Shown here: positions 24,001 through 34,070 of the stretch, piece by piece | How positions within the stretch are numbered: the stretch's first letter is position 1 | How the letters are laid out: every line of letters starts with the position of its first letter | Source of the DNA: Lineus longissimus | Taxonomy: Eukaryota > Nemertea > Pilidiophora > Heteronemertea > Lineidae | DNA: 64,000 nucleotides | Reading direction: 5' to 3' | Assembly: GCF_910592395.1 (NCBI RefSeq) | Contig: NC_088315.1 | Location: forward strand, 19,818,219-19,882,218 | Program-made: the position numbers and the translations under genes | The notes under the pieces: model-generated | Database searches by the model: none | Seen by the model: the letters and a program-made list of their open reading frames with translations, nothing else | Told to the model about the DNA's origin: nothing

Positions 24001-27000
24001 TAAATTCCCAACGTTGCCCAATACAAAGCCCGCTCGCGCATAGGCCTAAATTCTCAACGTTGCCCGATACAAAGCCCGCTCGCACCAAGGCCTAAATTCC
24101 CATTGTTCTGCTGTCTTATCAAATTGTTTTTCGGGCAAATCTTGATAACATCGACTCCCACGAAAGAGCTTTTGTTGAGCTCGATAGACCTGAATCGGCA
24201 ATGGCAAATAAACGTTATCAATTACCTCATCGTCCACAGCGTTGAATCCAGTCTTCTTACCATTAGCAAGTTTGAATTCCATACCAGGTAAGGGTAACCT
24301 AGAAAAATCAAAATGTTACATAATATTCCAGGCGATAAGAGTTAAAATAGCACCAAAATTGTGACATCTGCCGGCGGCCATCTTGAAATCAAAGACGATG
24401 GACACCTGACGTCATTTTTGACGCTGCCTTTAATTGGCCATGCCCATAATACTGGGTTAGTCGTAAAATCATCTCTGTATCTTTGTAGATAGAAAGAAAA
24501 TTAGAGCTTGTAGCGTATACATGTACTTCATTTTCATCGAAGGCGGAAAGGCGCAACCTAGGTCTATTCCTGCGCATGCCCAGGGGTGTATAAATGTACA
24601 TTTATCCTTGTGCGCAGGAGTTTCAAGCAACATACCTCTGATATGGCGGAGGGCAATCGTACCCAGGCAAGATGACCCTCGCCGCCTGAATGACGTCACG
24701 AGGATCCACCACCTTTCTCTGGTGGTAATTTGAGAATGCCACCGTAACCCGTAACCACTCGACCAAGGGTGGTAGAAGGGGGTAAGGTCTGAAACGAAGA
24801 AAAGTTGCATGAAAGGGACAACTTGGACATGGGAAATGTCAGTTTTTCATGCACAAATGACTTCCTACAAGATCGTGGCGGGCGGACTCGGGGCTACAAC
24901 GAGTAAAACGAAGAGAACTGCCTAAAGTTAGACTAAGAAACCTGCAGCTGCCAAACGTCTCGTGCTGAGGGGTTCAAACCATGGATCTCTTTACCGCTAG
25001 CCGAAAGCTATTCGCAGCGGCTCCTGTTCATTGCAGACTGTCCGTTCTTGAGGCCAACAATCAACAGTTAAGTGCATAATCTCTCTTTTCAGCAACTCTT
25101 CAGTAAAAAGTTTCATGGGAATATGTTTGTCAATGGCAGGCAATGTCGCTGTAACTTTGAAGTAACTTTATAGTATCATATTTCTAAAGACCAGAACAGT
25201 TGTATCCAGTTTTGCTTGTTCACCGAATGGCTTGGTTAACCTGATAGGTCGTGCTTAAAAGGGAACTATCCTATTGAATGTTATGTTTGTTAATTTGTTT
25301 TATATGCGTCCCGCTGATAGTTGGAAATAACCATGACCGTTGTGTTCGAACTAAACATGCCCGCGGGATGAAAATTGGCATGTATTGAGTTTCTATGTTG
25401 GTCTACAGAAGAGTATTCTTGAATGTTTACAGGTACACCTTGACATGATAGGGAGTTTTCAAAAATCCCCTGAAATGCCAACGCGAAAGCCTGTCCCATT
25501 GTTCTATATCGTGATCAGGAGGTCGAACAATGGGATAGGCGTTCGCGTTGGCGTTTCGGGGACTTTCCGAAAACTCCCTATCACTAAGTAACGCGTCGGC
25601 CTAATCTGACTGCACGCTGGGAAAGTGCCCGCTATATTGCAGTGACGTATGGCTCATCAAGAAAACAAAACAGAGTCGATAGTACTGTGCCTTTAATGGA
25701 ATACTCCACTTGCAGTATCAAAGGAAACGTCGTTTCTATTTACGCAGAAGAAGTCAAGTTTTTTTTGTTCGGTCGATACTGTCACAAAACTGTATCTGTT
25801 TACAAAAGGTTTAGTACATTCCCCAAAGTGAAGAAAACTCGTCTCTATTATAAGAATTAACCAGCGGGAATATCATAGTACTAAATAACATAATCGTCTC
25901 CAAGACAGACAAGCTGATAGCTCATGGAGGCAAATGTCCGCAAAAAGTCGCGGAAGTCTTTAAAATACATGTACAATCTTTGGTTGATCTGAAAGAACAG
26001 TGGGATTACATTTAAGCTGTTCCTGTCGCACGTGTTGTTCAACTGCTAGTTGTATCTACATGCATTGAAAACTATGCATTTACTGACCTTTCTGCTACCA
26101 GGTTGACTCCTGCCGGCGCCTTGGTTGGATTCGAGGACTGTATGAGCTCGGGGCACTGGAGGTAATAGTAAAGTGTGTGAATCGACTCCGGACTCCACAT
26201 GATCAGGTCCTGTTTCTGCGAGGTTGATATCTCGGACAGATGCTGCATGCTTTCCTTGACAAGTCGACCTGAAAAGATTGTTAAACCCATCAATGAGTCG
26301 CGGACGTCCGCTATTTCTGAAGAGACTCATCATATATTGCCAGGCTCGCCGGAGTGACTGAGAAGCAACTTGAATCAGCACTAATTAGAGGTGACTTCAT
26401 ACACCATCGCGTCCGCGACTGCTAAAGAAAGGTCAAAGAAAGCGTAAGTATGTTGGACTGAAGCTTGAGCCGATTAGGGGCATCATTTCCCCTTGGTAAT
26501 ACGCTTGTCTATCTCAGGTAACTTCCCAACAAGACTGGCATGCCATGTACTCATTTATCCTCATGTGAAGAGAGAAGCAGCCGATGTAAAAAGAAGTTTT
26601 CTTTGCTTAATTTCACTTGAAACGATTTTAAGGTTCCATTTCTCTACTACGTCCCCGTTGACTTCATTCCCTGACCTACCTAACTCCGCCACACTCCCAA
26701 CACACGTGGCCAACAACATCTGCTCCGTCGTTTGATCGACCTTGACCTTTCCATGTTTGCGGGTCAGAGTGTGACCTTTGCTGTGACCTTCACCGATAGA
26801 GCCAGTGCGGGTCAAGGTCTCGCCTTTTGGTAAAGCTAACGTTCCTGGAACGAGAACAACATCATCTGTTGTGCATTCGTAATTGTTTGTCAATGCTTTA
26901 GTTCAATGATTATCAACAAATTGCATAATCTTATTGAAAAGTTGTTTTGGACCACACACTAACTCAACGATAAAACTAGCAACATTAAAAATGTTGTGGA

Positions 27001-30000
27001 TTGAGTTACATCGTAGAAAAGAAATCACAACGACCCTGGCAGGTTTCAAATAATTGATAGACGAAATGACAACCTGGGGTGGTCCGCATTGATCTAATCC
27101 ACAACAGGATAATTGGCCTTTTCAAAAATCGGACCAACTCATCCCCCTGCTCCTCCCACTTTTTTCACATCCAGAAAACTTGGCATGTCAGGCGCTGAAT
27201 GAGCCTTCGAGACCAACATGTAAAGAGAAGTTTGAATTGAGCATAACATGCGTGAAATTCAATCTATAGGTGGCTTTCTGTTGGTTTTCTGGAGCTGGTT
27301 TCGGACCTCGATTGCGATTGTCATATTATCGAGTCACAGGCAAGAATCACGTACATACGGTCAACTGAAAGTGCCTTCGCAAAATTCAATATGGTATGAT
27401 GTGGAGTGTTTTCACGGTCAGCCATGCCTGATATGACGTGACTGCATCAAATGCTGTTATGGTCATTTGTGCTTGCTTTCTTTTGTCTGTCCCTCGAGCA
27501 TGGCAGGTGATGACGTCACGTGTAACCACTCTTTACTGTGCAGATGCTATCATTGAGCCGGTTGAAGGGCGCTTGCTGGGGCCTATATTATGTGTTATAC
27601 GCATAATGTAATACAGACGCACTAAAACCGGCTAAATAGCGTCTACACAATATTGGGAGGTTTCACAATATGTGGCTCTTAATTACGAACAACCGACGGT
27701 CAGGTCACTGAAAGTGACGAAGGACGTGGTGGGGTGGGTCTCAGTGAGAAATGATCAGCAAACGCAGTAAAATTTTATGTACTTGACCACATTCTAAACT
27801 ATTACCATAACCTACAAATTGATCGACCCACAGACCCACCCATGTGTTTACCTATCTTTAACAAGCCCCAAGGCAATTCCATAAGTCGTATTCAATTCTC
27901 GGTTTGTGCTATTTTATTGCTTTAAATCACACATTCCTTCAATGCAGAGGTATGCTTTTTGAACTATAAATATCCAGCGATTTATTAGAGTAATGCGATT
28001 TAGCCATAATGGTTGTATTGGGCCATTGGGAATCAAAATATTATATCTGTGTAGGCATATTGGATATTTTGGAATGTTTATAGACTCGTTTTGCTGCCAT
28101 ATGACGGCTGTCACCCAAAAATCGTTATCACGGTGGATAAATGTATCGGTTTGCCAAAGAAAAATACGTGTTTAATTGGAGAGGAAATGACGACACAAAG
28201 ATTTGTTCATTTTAAGAAGCAAAGGCTCGCATATTTATTATGATTGTACCCCTCCAACACTGTAATGGGAGGGCCTTGTTTCTATTGAGTGTTGCAAACG
28301 TAAACCAATGCCTTTACCCACCGTGGTTATCATTTGTGACTCGCTCTACCAAAACTAGGCGCTTGTCGCATCTGAACTCGACAGGTTGATACGGACTTGT
28401 TGTTCATTTCCCTATTGTATACCTTTTGTGAAATCTATTACAAACTGATTTGGTCACATTTCACAAAAGGTCTACAATAGGGAAATGAACAACCTGTCAA
28501 GTTCAGATGCGACAAGCGCCTAGTTTTGGTAGAGCGGGTCACATTTATGTAAGCATGCATACTCTTATCCCAGCCAGTCTGGGCCAAAAGTCAATCAAGC
28601 TGATGATGACGATGAATTCAGCTTAAAATTGACTTTTCAATCAGGAATGATGCAATGCTACCAAAAGGACATCAAGTCACAAAAGCTAAAGTCACTTTTC
28701 ATGCCAAAACGCCTTGCCCATAGCAAATGAATGTTCTGAATTTCACGGGAACTGACCCTTGAAACATGTTTTCATTGAATTTCCAATGTTGTTCTGAAGT
28801 TAATGGGTTGGTGCTAATTCGACCTCAGTTGTTGCATAACTTTAGGTGTATGGAAGCGAGCAGTAAGCGTCAACGTGGCTCGGACAACAATTGTCGGAAT
28901 ATTTCTGGGCATGATGACTGTGGTTTGGTGGGCAACTACACACAGCCGAAGGTTACCGTCATATAATCATTGATTGCCATGGATGTATCTCTGATAATTA
29001 TCACACACCACGTTTTACAATTGGATGCAATGCACGGTAGAAATGCACGTGCTGAATATTTCATAAGTGACCCAATTTCATTCTCTTTACGTATTTTCTT
29101 CGAGAATGTCGAAATACAATCAGTGAAACAATGACCAAAATTAACATACAAAGACACAAATGAAATACAATACGAATGATACCCACCATTTCAGGGAAAA
29201 GGCAACATTGCATACAAAAAGTGAAGGAAGTCAAGGTCAAATGTTGGGAAATAGCAGAAATAGCTGGCTATCACTTTCTAAAAATAGTGAGTGATAGTCC
29301 GTCAACTTTCGTCAGCTCCCTCTCTAACCATGAAACGAACATAAAGCGAAAATACTTGTTAATTAGACCGTGGGGTATAATTCATTACAGCCATTCTAGT
29401 CACAGTATTATTTATCTTAATCATAATGTTGCCCTTTCTATTTTCCATCACCATTCACAGTAACTAATTGCCAACGAAAAGTTATTTTTCGGGATTTTTA
29501 CAGGTTCGTAGCAGGTGTTTAACAGCACAAAAATGTTCAAATCGGATTTGTGACCTTACAATAACAGTGGTGTTCGGACAAAAAAGACATAAACGATCAC
29601 TATACAAGAAATGTTAGGTAAGTGCACTTCAGGGTGTGATGAGAGAGAACAGTAGAACCTCTTTATTAAGGACACCCTTGAGACAAATGACCAATGCTAT
29701 CTTAACAGGGAGGTATATCTATCAAATCGTATAGAATCGAACCCATTTTGGACCAAAATCACTGTCACTTCAGAGAGCACAGTGTCCTACCAACAGTGGT
29801 TTCCACCAATGGCCGTTCCAATGTTCTGTCTGTGAAGGCGGTTTATCTTTGGGCGTTTGACATGTTTGAGGTATGCCTGGTCACTGGTTATCAGCGCCTT
29901 CGGCTAACTGACCTGCCAATCTGAAGCCACACGCGTGAAATAGCGTCTCTTCAGGATAGCCTGATACGTTCATTTCCTATAAGCTGTGGTTCACCTCCTC

Positions 30001-33000
30001 TTACGAGAGAGAAGGTATAAGTTGTTCGTGGTCATCGTGGCGCATGATAAACAAAGGCTGGTATTCTTGTTGATTCGTGGCGTGACGCGCCTATGTCGAG
30101 ATAGGTCTTTACTGCTAAAAACCTTTTTCCGTTTCCATTTCTTGGTAAACCCACAGCTAGACCAACAGTGATATATCATACGTGATTCAAAAGAAACTGT
30201 ATGACCCAAGACATGGGAATTTTTTCAGTGAGTATTGTATAAATAGAAGAATGGCAAATTGTCTTTACTGACAAGATTTACCAAATGGATAACACGCATA
30301 TAACATTCGAAGCACCAAGAGGTAATGTTGTGGAGTTTTAGGTTGGACGGAAATGGAGTCAACAGTTTGGAATGATGACTTGTCCGAGAATAGGCCTATA
30401 AATATGACAGCTAGCCCATTGCATCGTTACACATGGTGGTGTGAGTGCGCAAAAAGCTAAGTCATAGAGCAATTACCTGTGTTTTTAAATCATTCTTCCC
30501 CAAAAATGCGATGGAAGTCAATTGGGTTTGCCTATCATGCCTATATGTTTTACTTCGTGACAAATACAATTTATTTTACTACTTGAATTCTCCCAAATTT
30601 GACAGTTCTGGGCCTAAATCCAAATCGACAAATAAACTGGCATGACCTGAGCATACATGTTGACTTTGGCATTTACATTCAGTTTTCTCAACAAATAATG
30701 AAAAACCGATGTTAAGTATGTAGAATATATTTTGGTCATACAGAATGGTGTAACGTTAGAGCTAGTTTTCCAATAAAAACATGACTTGTTCTCGTGAATA
30801 TCTGATAAGTTCCAATTGTGTTTTAAGACCATGAGTTGGAAGTAGCCCTGTGTACCCTATATCGATAAGTAAACATGTTTGGGACTGAAGGAATCCAGGT
30901 GTAAAAGTATGAAATAGATGCTAAGATAGAATGTCCGGGGAACAAACGATTCGATTACATACTCTTTCAACGGTCAGGGTCGCTACAGAACCATATTCCA
31001 CTATCCGTCACCTTGAGAATACAATTATAGGCCGGACTCTCTTTTGCAGTGGAACCATAATCATGTGCATATTTATACCTTTTGGAAAGTACGCATTTAT
31101 GTCTGTGTCAGTGCAATTTCGTCATATGGGCCTACTGAGGGTCTTGAATTAAAGGGTTTATGTAGGATTTGTCACGCCAGGAGCAATGACCACAAATTAC
31201 ATGAGGACATAGAATCCCCCGGGGATTACATGGGCCCCTACCGGGCACCACTGGCGACGGTGTGGGAAAGGGCCTAAGCCAGTGGTCGTCTATCCCCGTC
31301 CAGGAATTCATGAACCCTACTGGGTACCAATGTCAACAGTGTGGGAAAGGGCCATCGACCACAGGCTCCCAAAGATTACGTGAGCCCCTACTGGGTGCAA
31401 ATGCCAACAGTGTGGGAATGGGCCTAAGCTGGCGGTCTTAAATATCAACCGTGAATTATGTGAGCCCATGCACGATAAGTGACAGATAACTGTGCAAAAA
31501 GCCTTGATGGTCAGACCAATTTGACAGTGTCACTGCTTCCTTATTGATGATGCTTGCTTTTTGCATTCCTTTCCCTTCGGTAAGGCCAAATGAATGAACG
31601 TGTACGCAAGTCTTCTAACACCTTTACCCAGTGTCGGAAGGGAGTGTCCCAACTGTTCATATGTCCATCATATCCACTGCAGATCAATACATATCTTTAC
31701 TAGCCCTGTGTAAAGTACCATCTATTCCGTATCTCTACCGTCATTGTGCCTCAGATGATAACCAGGATATGACAGACAGGACCCGGTTACGGCCACGGAA
31801 CTCGCCTTAGCCCAGTATAAAGTAAACCTGTCCCCGGGACGGCCGGGTAATTTGGTAGAACCCAAACTACTGTCGTTTTGCCCTGATTAACAATACCACC
31901 ATCAACCTCAGCTGCCCCTTCGAGTACATATGACACAAAACCGCGTCCATGCGCATTGTGAATCACTACGGGGTGTTCCAAAAGAGGCGAATGCAAGCTT
32001 TAATTTGGGTCATGGACAGGAGAACAAAGCAAGTGGTAAACCAGTGCAAGATAATAAACTTTTTTCAGGTTGTCAAATGTACCATCGCCGGAGACAACCG
32101 AACGGTCCCACATGGTGGGCAAGGATGATGACAATTTTGCCCTTTGACGTCAAAGGCTTGAAGTGTCATTAATCTATTGAACAGAACTCACACCAAATGG
32201 TGGTACACCACAAAAAATATGTCATGAAATTGGTAATTAGCATTTCACATCACACTCGCGTGACCGGACGGGAATTGAAGAATTAAGCCTAATTAACTTT
32301 TGTCCTCTAAGCTTACTTCAGGCCATAATTACGTTAATTATAGACTTATTGCAACATGTGGCACTGGCATTAACGTGTTAGGATAGGTTGAACGTTTATT
32401 AGTATACTTTCGCTTTTCAGAATCATTGAGGTTGACGGGCCATAGAAAAATATAATGAGAAGGGAAGTGTGTATGACGCATGCGCATATGACAGCACACC
32501 TGGACCAGAAATCCTGTTAAAACGCCTCTGTTTTTATGAAAGTTTAAAGCTATCTATCTAAAGTTGACTGTACACTATCTTGAAGATGGTGTACACGAAT
32601 GCGTTGTAAAATGGTAGGCAGATTCGCAGGCCTTATGAATAGCTACGTACGAAGAAGAACGAAGTATGGAAATGCATTTTATCGAGTTTTCGTTTTCTAG
32701 AAATTTCCCCCGATTCCTTCTACAACGAGGTTAAGAAGATTTACGAGTTTCGCCTTATTAGCACAGGAATTCATGACACGACAACCATTCGTACTTCGTC
32801 GTTCGTAAGGGTTGCGAAACCTGCCTATTGTATCCTTAGGGTTAACCTTACCTGATGGTAGCCGACCGCATATGAGATGTTCGTATGGCTGAAACAGCCC
32901 CCATAACTCAGGATATAACGTTATTCCGAAATCTACTGCTTCGATTCCAGGGATGGACTCGGCTGAAAGAAAGTTTAAAGAATGTATTTTACACCACAAT

Positions 33001-34070
33001 TGTTAGTTAAGTGCGAGAGCTCCAGTTACAATGTACATGTATGTTCAACATTTTGTTTGATTCGTCTGCTTTATAGTTCAATGCTTTCAAACACAAAATA
33101 CATTTGTATACCATAACGGATGTTATGCCGTGTGATAAATATTTGATATGTGAAATGTACAAAAGCTACAAAAAATGTGGGTCAGCTTCATGTGTGAACG
33201 AAACTGCATTTTGAGCATTTCTTTAAGTCCTATATATATATTTATATCGTGTTAGTTACGTCAAAGGACGCAATATTTACCCAAATCGTGGCCAAGCGTC
33301 ATCAGCACCAATTCTTCCAGGAGATTCTCCACGCATGCGCAAAGCCATATCGAGGCGTAGTGTTCAACATACAGCGCCACCTGTGCCTCGATCATCCATC
33401 GATGGAACTTGCCAACGTTCAGCGACAGGCCACAGCGCTTACTCCAACTCTCTTTAACACTGTTACCACTTAAACCGAACAATGTTGCTGCTTTGAAACA
33501 AGCGTTCGTACAAGATTCCGCTAATTCGTTTGACAAAATAATCCGCACACTTGATTTGATTTCATGCTTTGTGCATTTGTTATATTGGTGAGATAACCTC
33601 TGCGCTTCTCTCGCTAGTCTCACAAGAGGGCGCTGCATGAGGTAACCTAGTCTGTTCACTAAAGGTGGCGCTATCCTCGCCTTTAAATGTTTTGTCCGTC
33701 CGTTATGGAGAGCTTTGGTTAAATCGGACAGACTCCAAGGTACACGATTCAAATCTGGTAGCCTCTTTGTTCCAGTGTTATTTAAATCCACAGGTTGTTG
33801 CATAAAGTTTCGAGGCGTGCTCGTGTTGACCTTGCAAACCTTCGTTGGCGGCGTGCTGACGTCACTGATGACGTCACTGATGTATCCGTAGCAGTGTAGT
33901 TCATGGTAATCGTTTGGCGAGGTACTGGCGGTGGAGGCGGAGTTAGTGGAGGCGGAGTTACTGGACCCAGACCGGAGAGCATCTGGGTCAGTCATTGCCA
34001 AGCTCTTGAACGTCGTCTGAAACCTCTCTGATAGGGGCGGAATCTCCGCATGTTTCATCGCGAAGGTCAT
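17877..34070 (-). CDS. ABTB2: ankyrin repeat and BTB/POZ domain protein, ABTB2/ABTB3 (BTBD11) type, 17 exons, complete
   Basis: Exon coding lengths from 5' to 3' are 790, 111, 165, 181, 153, 73, 90, 102, 233, 154, 193, 176, 106, 194, 69, 114 and 198. They sum to 3102 bp: 1033 residues plus stop. All junctions are GT-AG and in phase. Human ABTB2 is about 1025 residues, so length fits. Domains: a low-complexity start; a histone-fold-like region in the first exons (about residues 115-260: VPWSLSDL, RTKHLKARI, LMQRPLVRLAREAQRL); ankyrin repeats about 489-750; a BTB domain about 845-968 (MADVQFVIEGRLFYAHKIIL); a helical tail. The ATG at 34068-34070 has an in-frame TAA six codons upstream. Family members are scaffold-like and some are linked to Cullin-3 or neuronal roles; the role here is inferred only. 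One vertebrate segment of about 40 residues before the ankyrin repeats is absent. ABTB2 and ABTB3 cannot be told apart here. Confidence 0.95.
18323..18436 (-). CDS. ABTB2: ABTB2-like exon 16: BTB end
   Basis: 114 bp, acceptor GTTTCAG, donor GTAAGG. Encodes LLAAANFFQLDALHRHCEVL, the BTB helix that ends the domain. Confidence 0.94.
19110..19178 (-). CDS. ABTB2: ABTB2-like exon 15: BTB middle
   Basis: 69 bp, acceptor GTTTACAG, donor GTGAGC. Encodes MVMQFLYKGNEIHPETDPLE then LLE; this is the BTB xxxxFLYxG motif. Confidence 0.92.
19844..20037 (-). CDS. ABTB2: ABTB2-like exon 14: BTB domain start
   Basis: 194 bp, acceptor CTCCCTCAG, donor GTGAGC, phase 1 in and 0 out. Encodes MADVQFVIEGRLFYAHKIIL and FKTILANSS, a classic BTB/POZ N-terminal half. 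Confidence 0.95.
20610..20715 (-). CDS. ABTB2: ABTB2-like exon 13
   Basis: 106 bp, acceptor TTTTTTTCAG, donor GTATGA, phase 0 in and 1 out. Encodes NEAASHLLASIFSQLLSKQP then MPAIAELNQRVAAGI. Confidence 0.9.
20880..20995 (+). repeat. SINE-tail-like sequence
   Basis: GAAGCGCTTTGATCGACTGA, then AGCGCTATATAAGT and an ATTATTATCAATATTAAT tail. AAAGCGCTTT-type text recurs near 42055 and 63680. This looks like a short retroelement 3' end common in marine invertebrates, which I infer. Confidence 0.45.
21084..21259 (-). CDS. ABTB2: ABTB2-like exon 12
   Basis: 176 bp, acceptor CACTTCAG, donor GTAGGG, phase 1 in and 0 out. Encodes GVPWTMHTWYQSVMAAHALT and LLKDFNLIPED, matching the helical segment between ankyrin repeats and BTB. 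Confidence 0.93.
21338..21565. repeat. dispersed repeat family D, copy 1, internally inverted
   Basis: Alternating GGCAAGCCCGGCT and GCCGAACAGG / CTCCAAACAGGACAAAA blocks in both orientations, so the stretch can fold on itself. A shorter relative is at 41796-41902. Confidence 0.65.
21650..21842 (-). CDS. ABTB2: ABTB2-like exon 11: last ankyrin repeat
   Basis: 193 bp, acceptor GCTTACAG, donor GTATGT, phase 0 in and 1 out. Encodes GKALHEAFYCSAQNGHLDIT and LELRSAG. Confidence 0.94.
21959..22112 (-). CDS. ABTB2: ABTB2-like exon 10
   Basis: 154 bp, acceptor CTTTCAG, donor GTGAGT, phase 2 in and 0 out. Encodes DIIQQLLSQP and the family motif DILSLEEILAE. Confidence 0.93.
22614..22846 (-). CDS. 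ABTB2: ABTB2-like exon 9: ankyrin repeats
   Basis: 233 bp, acceptor TTTTTCAG, donor GTGAGT, phase 0 in and 2 out. Encodes SLLSYGANVDG, then DTPLQVAAAIGHGPIVSLLL and AFSLAASHGNK. Confidence 0.94.
23077..23178 (-). CDS. ABTB2: ABTB2-like exon 8: ankyrin repeat
   Basis: 102 bp, acceptor TATTCTAG, donor GTAAGA. Encodes GWTALTCATAHGHMAIVE. Confidence 0.94.
23672..23761 (-). CDS. ABTB2: ABTB2-like exon 7: first ankyrin repeat
   Basis: 90 bp, phase 0 both sides, acceptor CTTGCAG, donor GTGAGT. Encodes GLTPLMHACLRGDEDTAMLL, an ankyrin TPLxxA motif. Confidence 0.94.
23890..24215 (+). repeat. dispersed repeat family A, copy 3, with internal 46-bp tandem array
   Basis: The family A core CAAAGCCCGCTCGCGCATAG plus GCCTAAATTCCCAACGTTGC is repeated four times at 46-bp spacing (about 23932-24110). 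A single-copy 3' part follows (CAAATCTTGATAACATCGAC). It lies in the ABTB2-like intron after exon 6 and abuts that exon. Confidence 0.85.
24226..24298 (-). CDS. ABTB2: ABTB2-like exon 6: shortened linker into ankyrin repeats
   Basis: 73 bp, acceptor TTTTTCTAG, donor GTAATT, phase 2 in and 0 out. Encodes LPLPGMEFKLANGKKTGFNA then VDDE. The vertebrate counterpart has about 40 further residues (a Cys-rich helical segment) that I cannot find here. Confidence 0.8.
24636..24788 (-). CDS. ABTB2: ABTB2-like exon 5
   Basis: 153 bp, acceptor GTTTCAG, donor GTATGT, phase 2 in and out. Encodes LLPPLVEWLRVTVAFSNYHQ and AARVILPGYDCPPP. An overlapping frame is a shadow. Confidence 0.92.
25447..25582. mobile_element. 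136-bp foldback hairpin element
   Basis: GATAGGGAGTTTTC, AATGCCAACGCGAA and TGTCCCATTGTTC return on the right as inverted copies ending GAAAACTCCCTATC. The arms are about 55 bp with few mismatches. It lies in an ABTB2-like intron. Confidence 0.75.
26088..26268 (-). CDS. ABTB2: ABTB2-like exon 4
   Basis: 181 bp, phase 1 in and 2 out, acceptor CTTTTCAG, donor GTCAGT. Encodes GRLVKESMQHLSEISTSQ and LIMWSPESIHTLYYYLQCPE. Confidence 0.93.
26680..26844 (-). CDS. ABTB2: ABTB2-like exon 3
   Basis: 165 bp, acceptor CGTTCCAG, donor GTAGGT. Encodes GTLALPKGETLTRTGSIGEG and the conserved QMLLATCVGSVAEL. The intron before it is about 6 kb. Confidence 0.92.
28148..28320 (+). repeat. dispersed repeat family E, copy 2
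   Basis: Second copy of the 1238-1428 sequence. It ends just before the foldback element at 28336. Confidence 0.75.
28336..28542. mobile_element. 207-bp foldback element with ATTT flanks
   Basis: The left arm GTGACTCGCTCTACCAAAAC plus TAGGCGCTTGTCGCATCTGA returns inverted as GCGACAAGCGCCTAGTTTTG ... GCGGGTCAC. Arms approach 90 bp. ATTT flanks both ends and may be a target duplication. Confidence 0.8.
30926..31060 (+). repeat. dispersed repeat family B, copy 2
   Basis: Matches 15173-15320 (GAATGTCCGGGGAACAAACG, CGGTCAGGGTCGCTACAGAA, GAATACAATTATAGGCCGGA). Confidence 0.7.
31215..31475 (+). repeat. three diverged tandem units of about 80 bp
   Basis: Recurring TGAGCCCCTACTGGGTGCAA, CAACAGTGTGGGAAAGGGCC and a variable tail. 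It lies in ABTB2-like intron 2. Confidence 0.6.
32611..32831. mobile_element. MITE with imperfect inverted ends
   Basis: TAGGCAGATTCGCAGGCCTTA and GTACGAAGAAGAACGAAGTA on the left face TACTTCGTCGTTCGTAAGG and TTGCGAAACCTGCCTA on the right. The right end stops 20 bp short of ABTB2-like exon 2. Confidence 0.6.
32852..32962 (-). CDS. ABTB2: ABTB2-like exon 2
   Basis: Acceptor TCTTTCAG, donor GTAAGG, 111 bp, phase 1 in and out. Contains ELWGLFQPYEHLICGR, a family signature. Confidence 0.93.
33281..34070 (-). CDS. ABTB2: ABTB2-like exon 1: start and histone-fold-like region
   Basis: 790 bp, phase 1 out, donor GTAAAT. It starts MTFAMKHAEIPPLSERF. The last two-thirds match the conserved N-terminal region of ABTB2/3 (VPWSLSDLTKALHNGRTKHL, YNKCTKHEIKSSVRIILSNEL, KRCGLSLNVGKFHRWMIEAQ). 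Confidence 0.93.
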
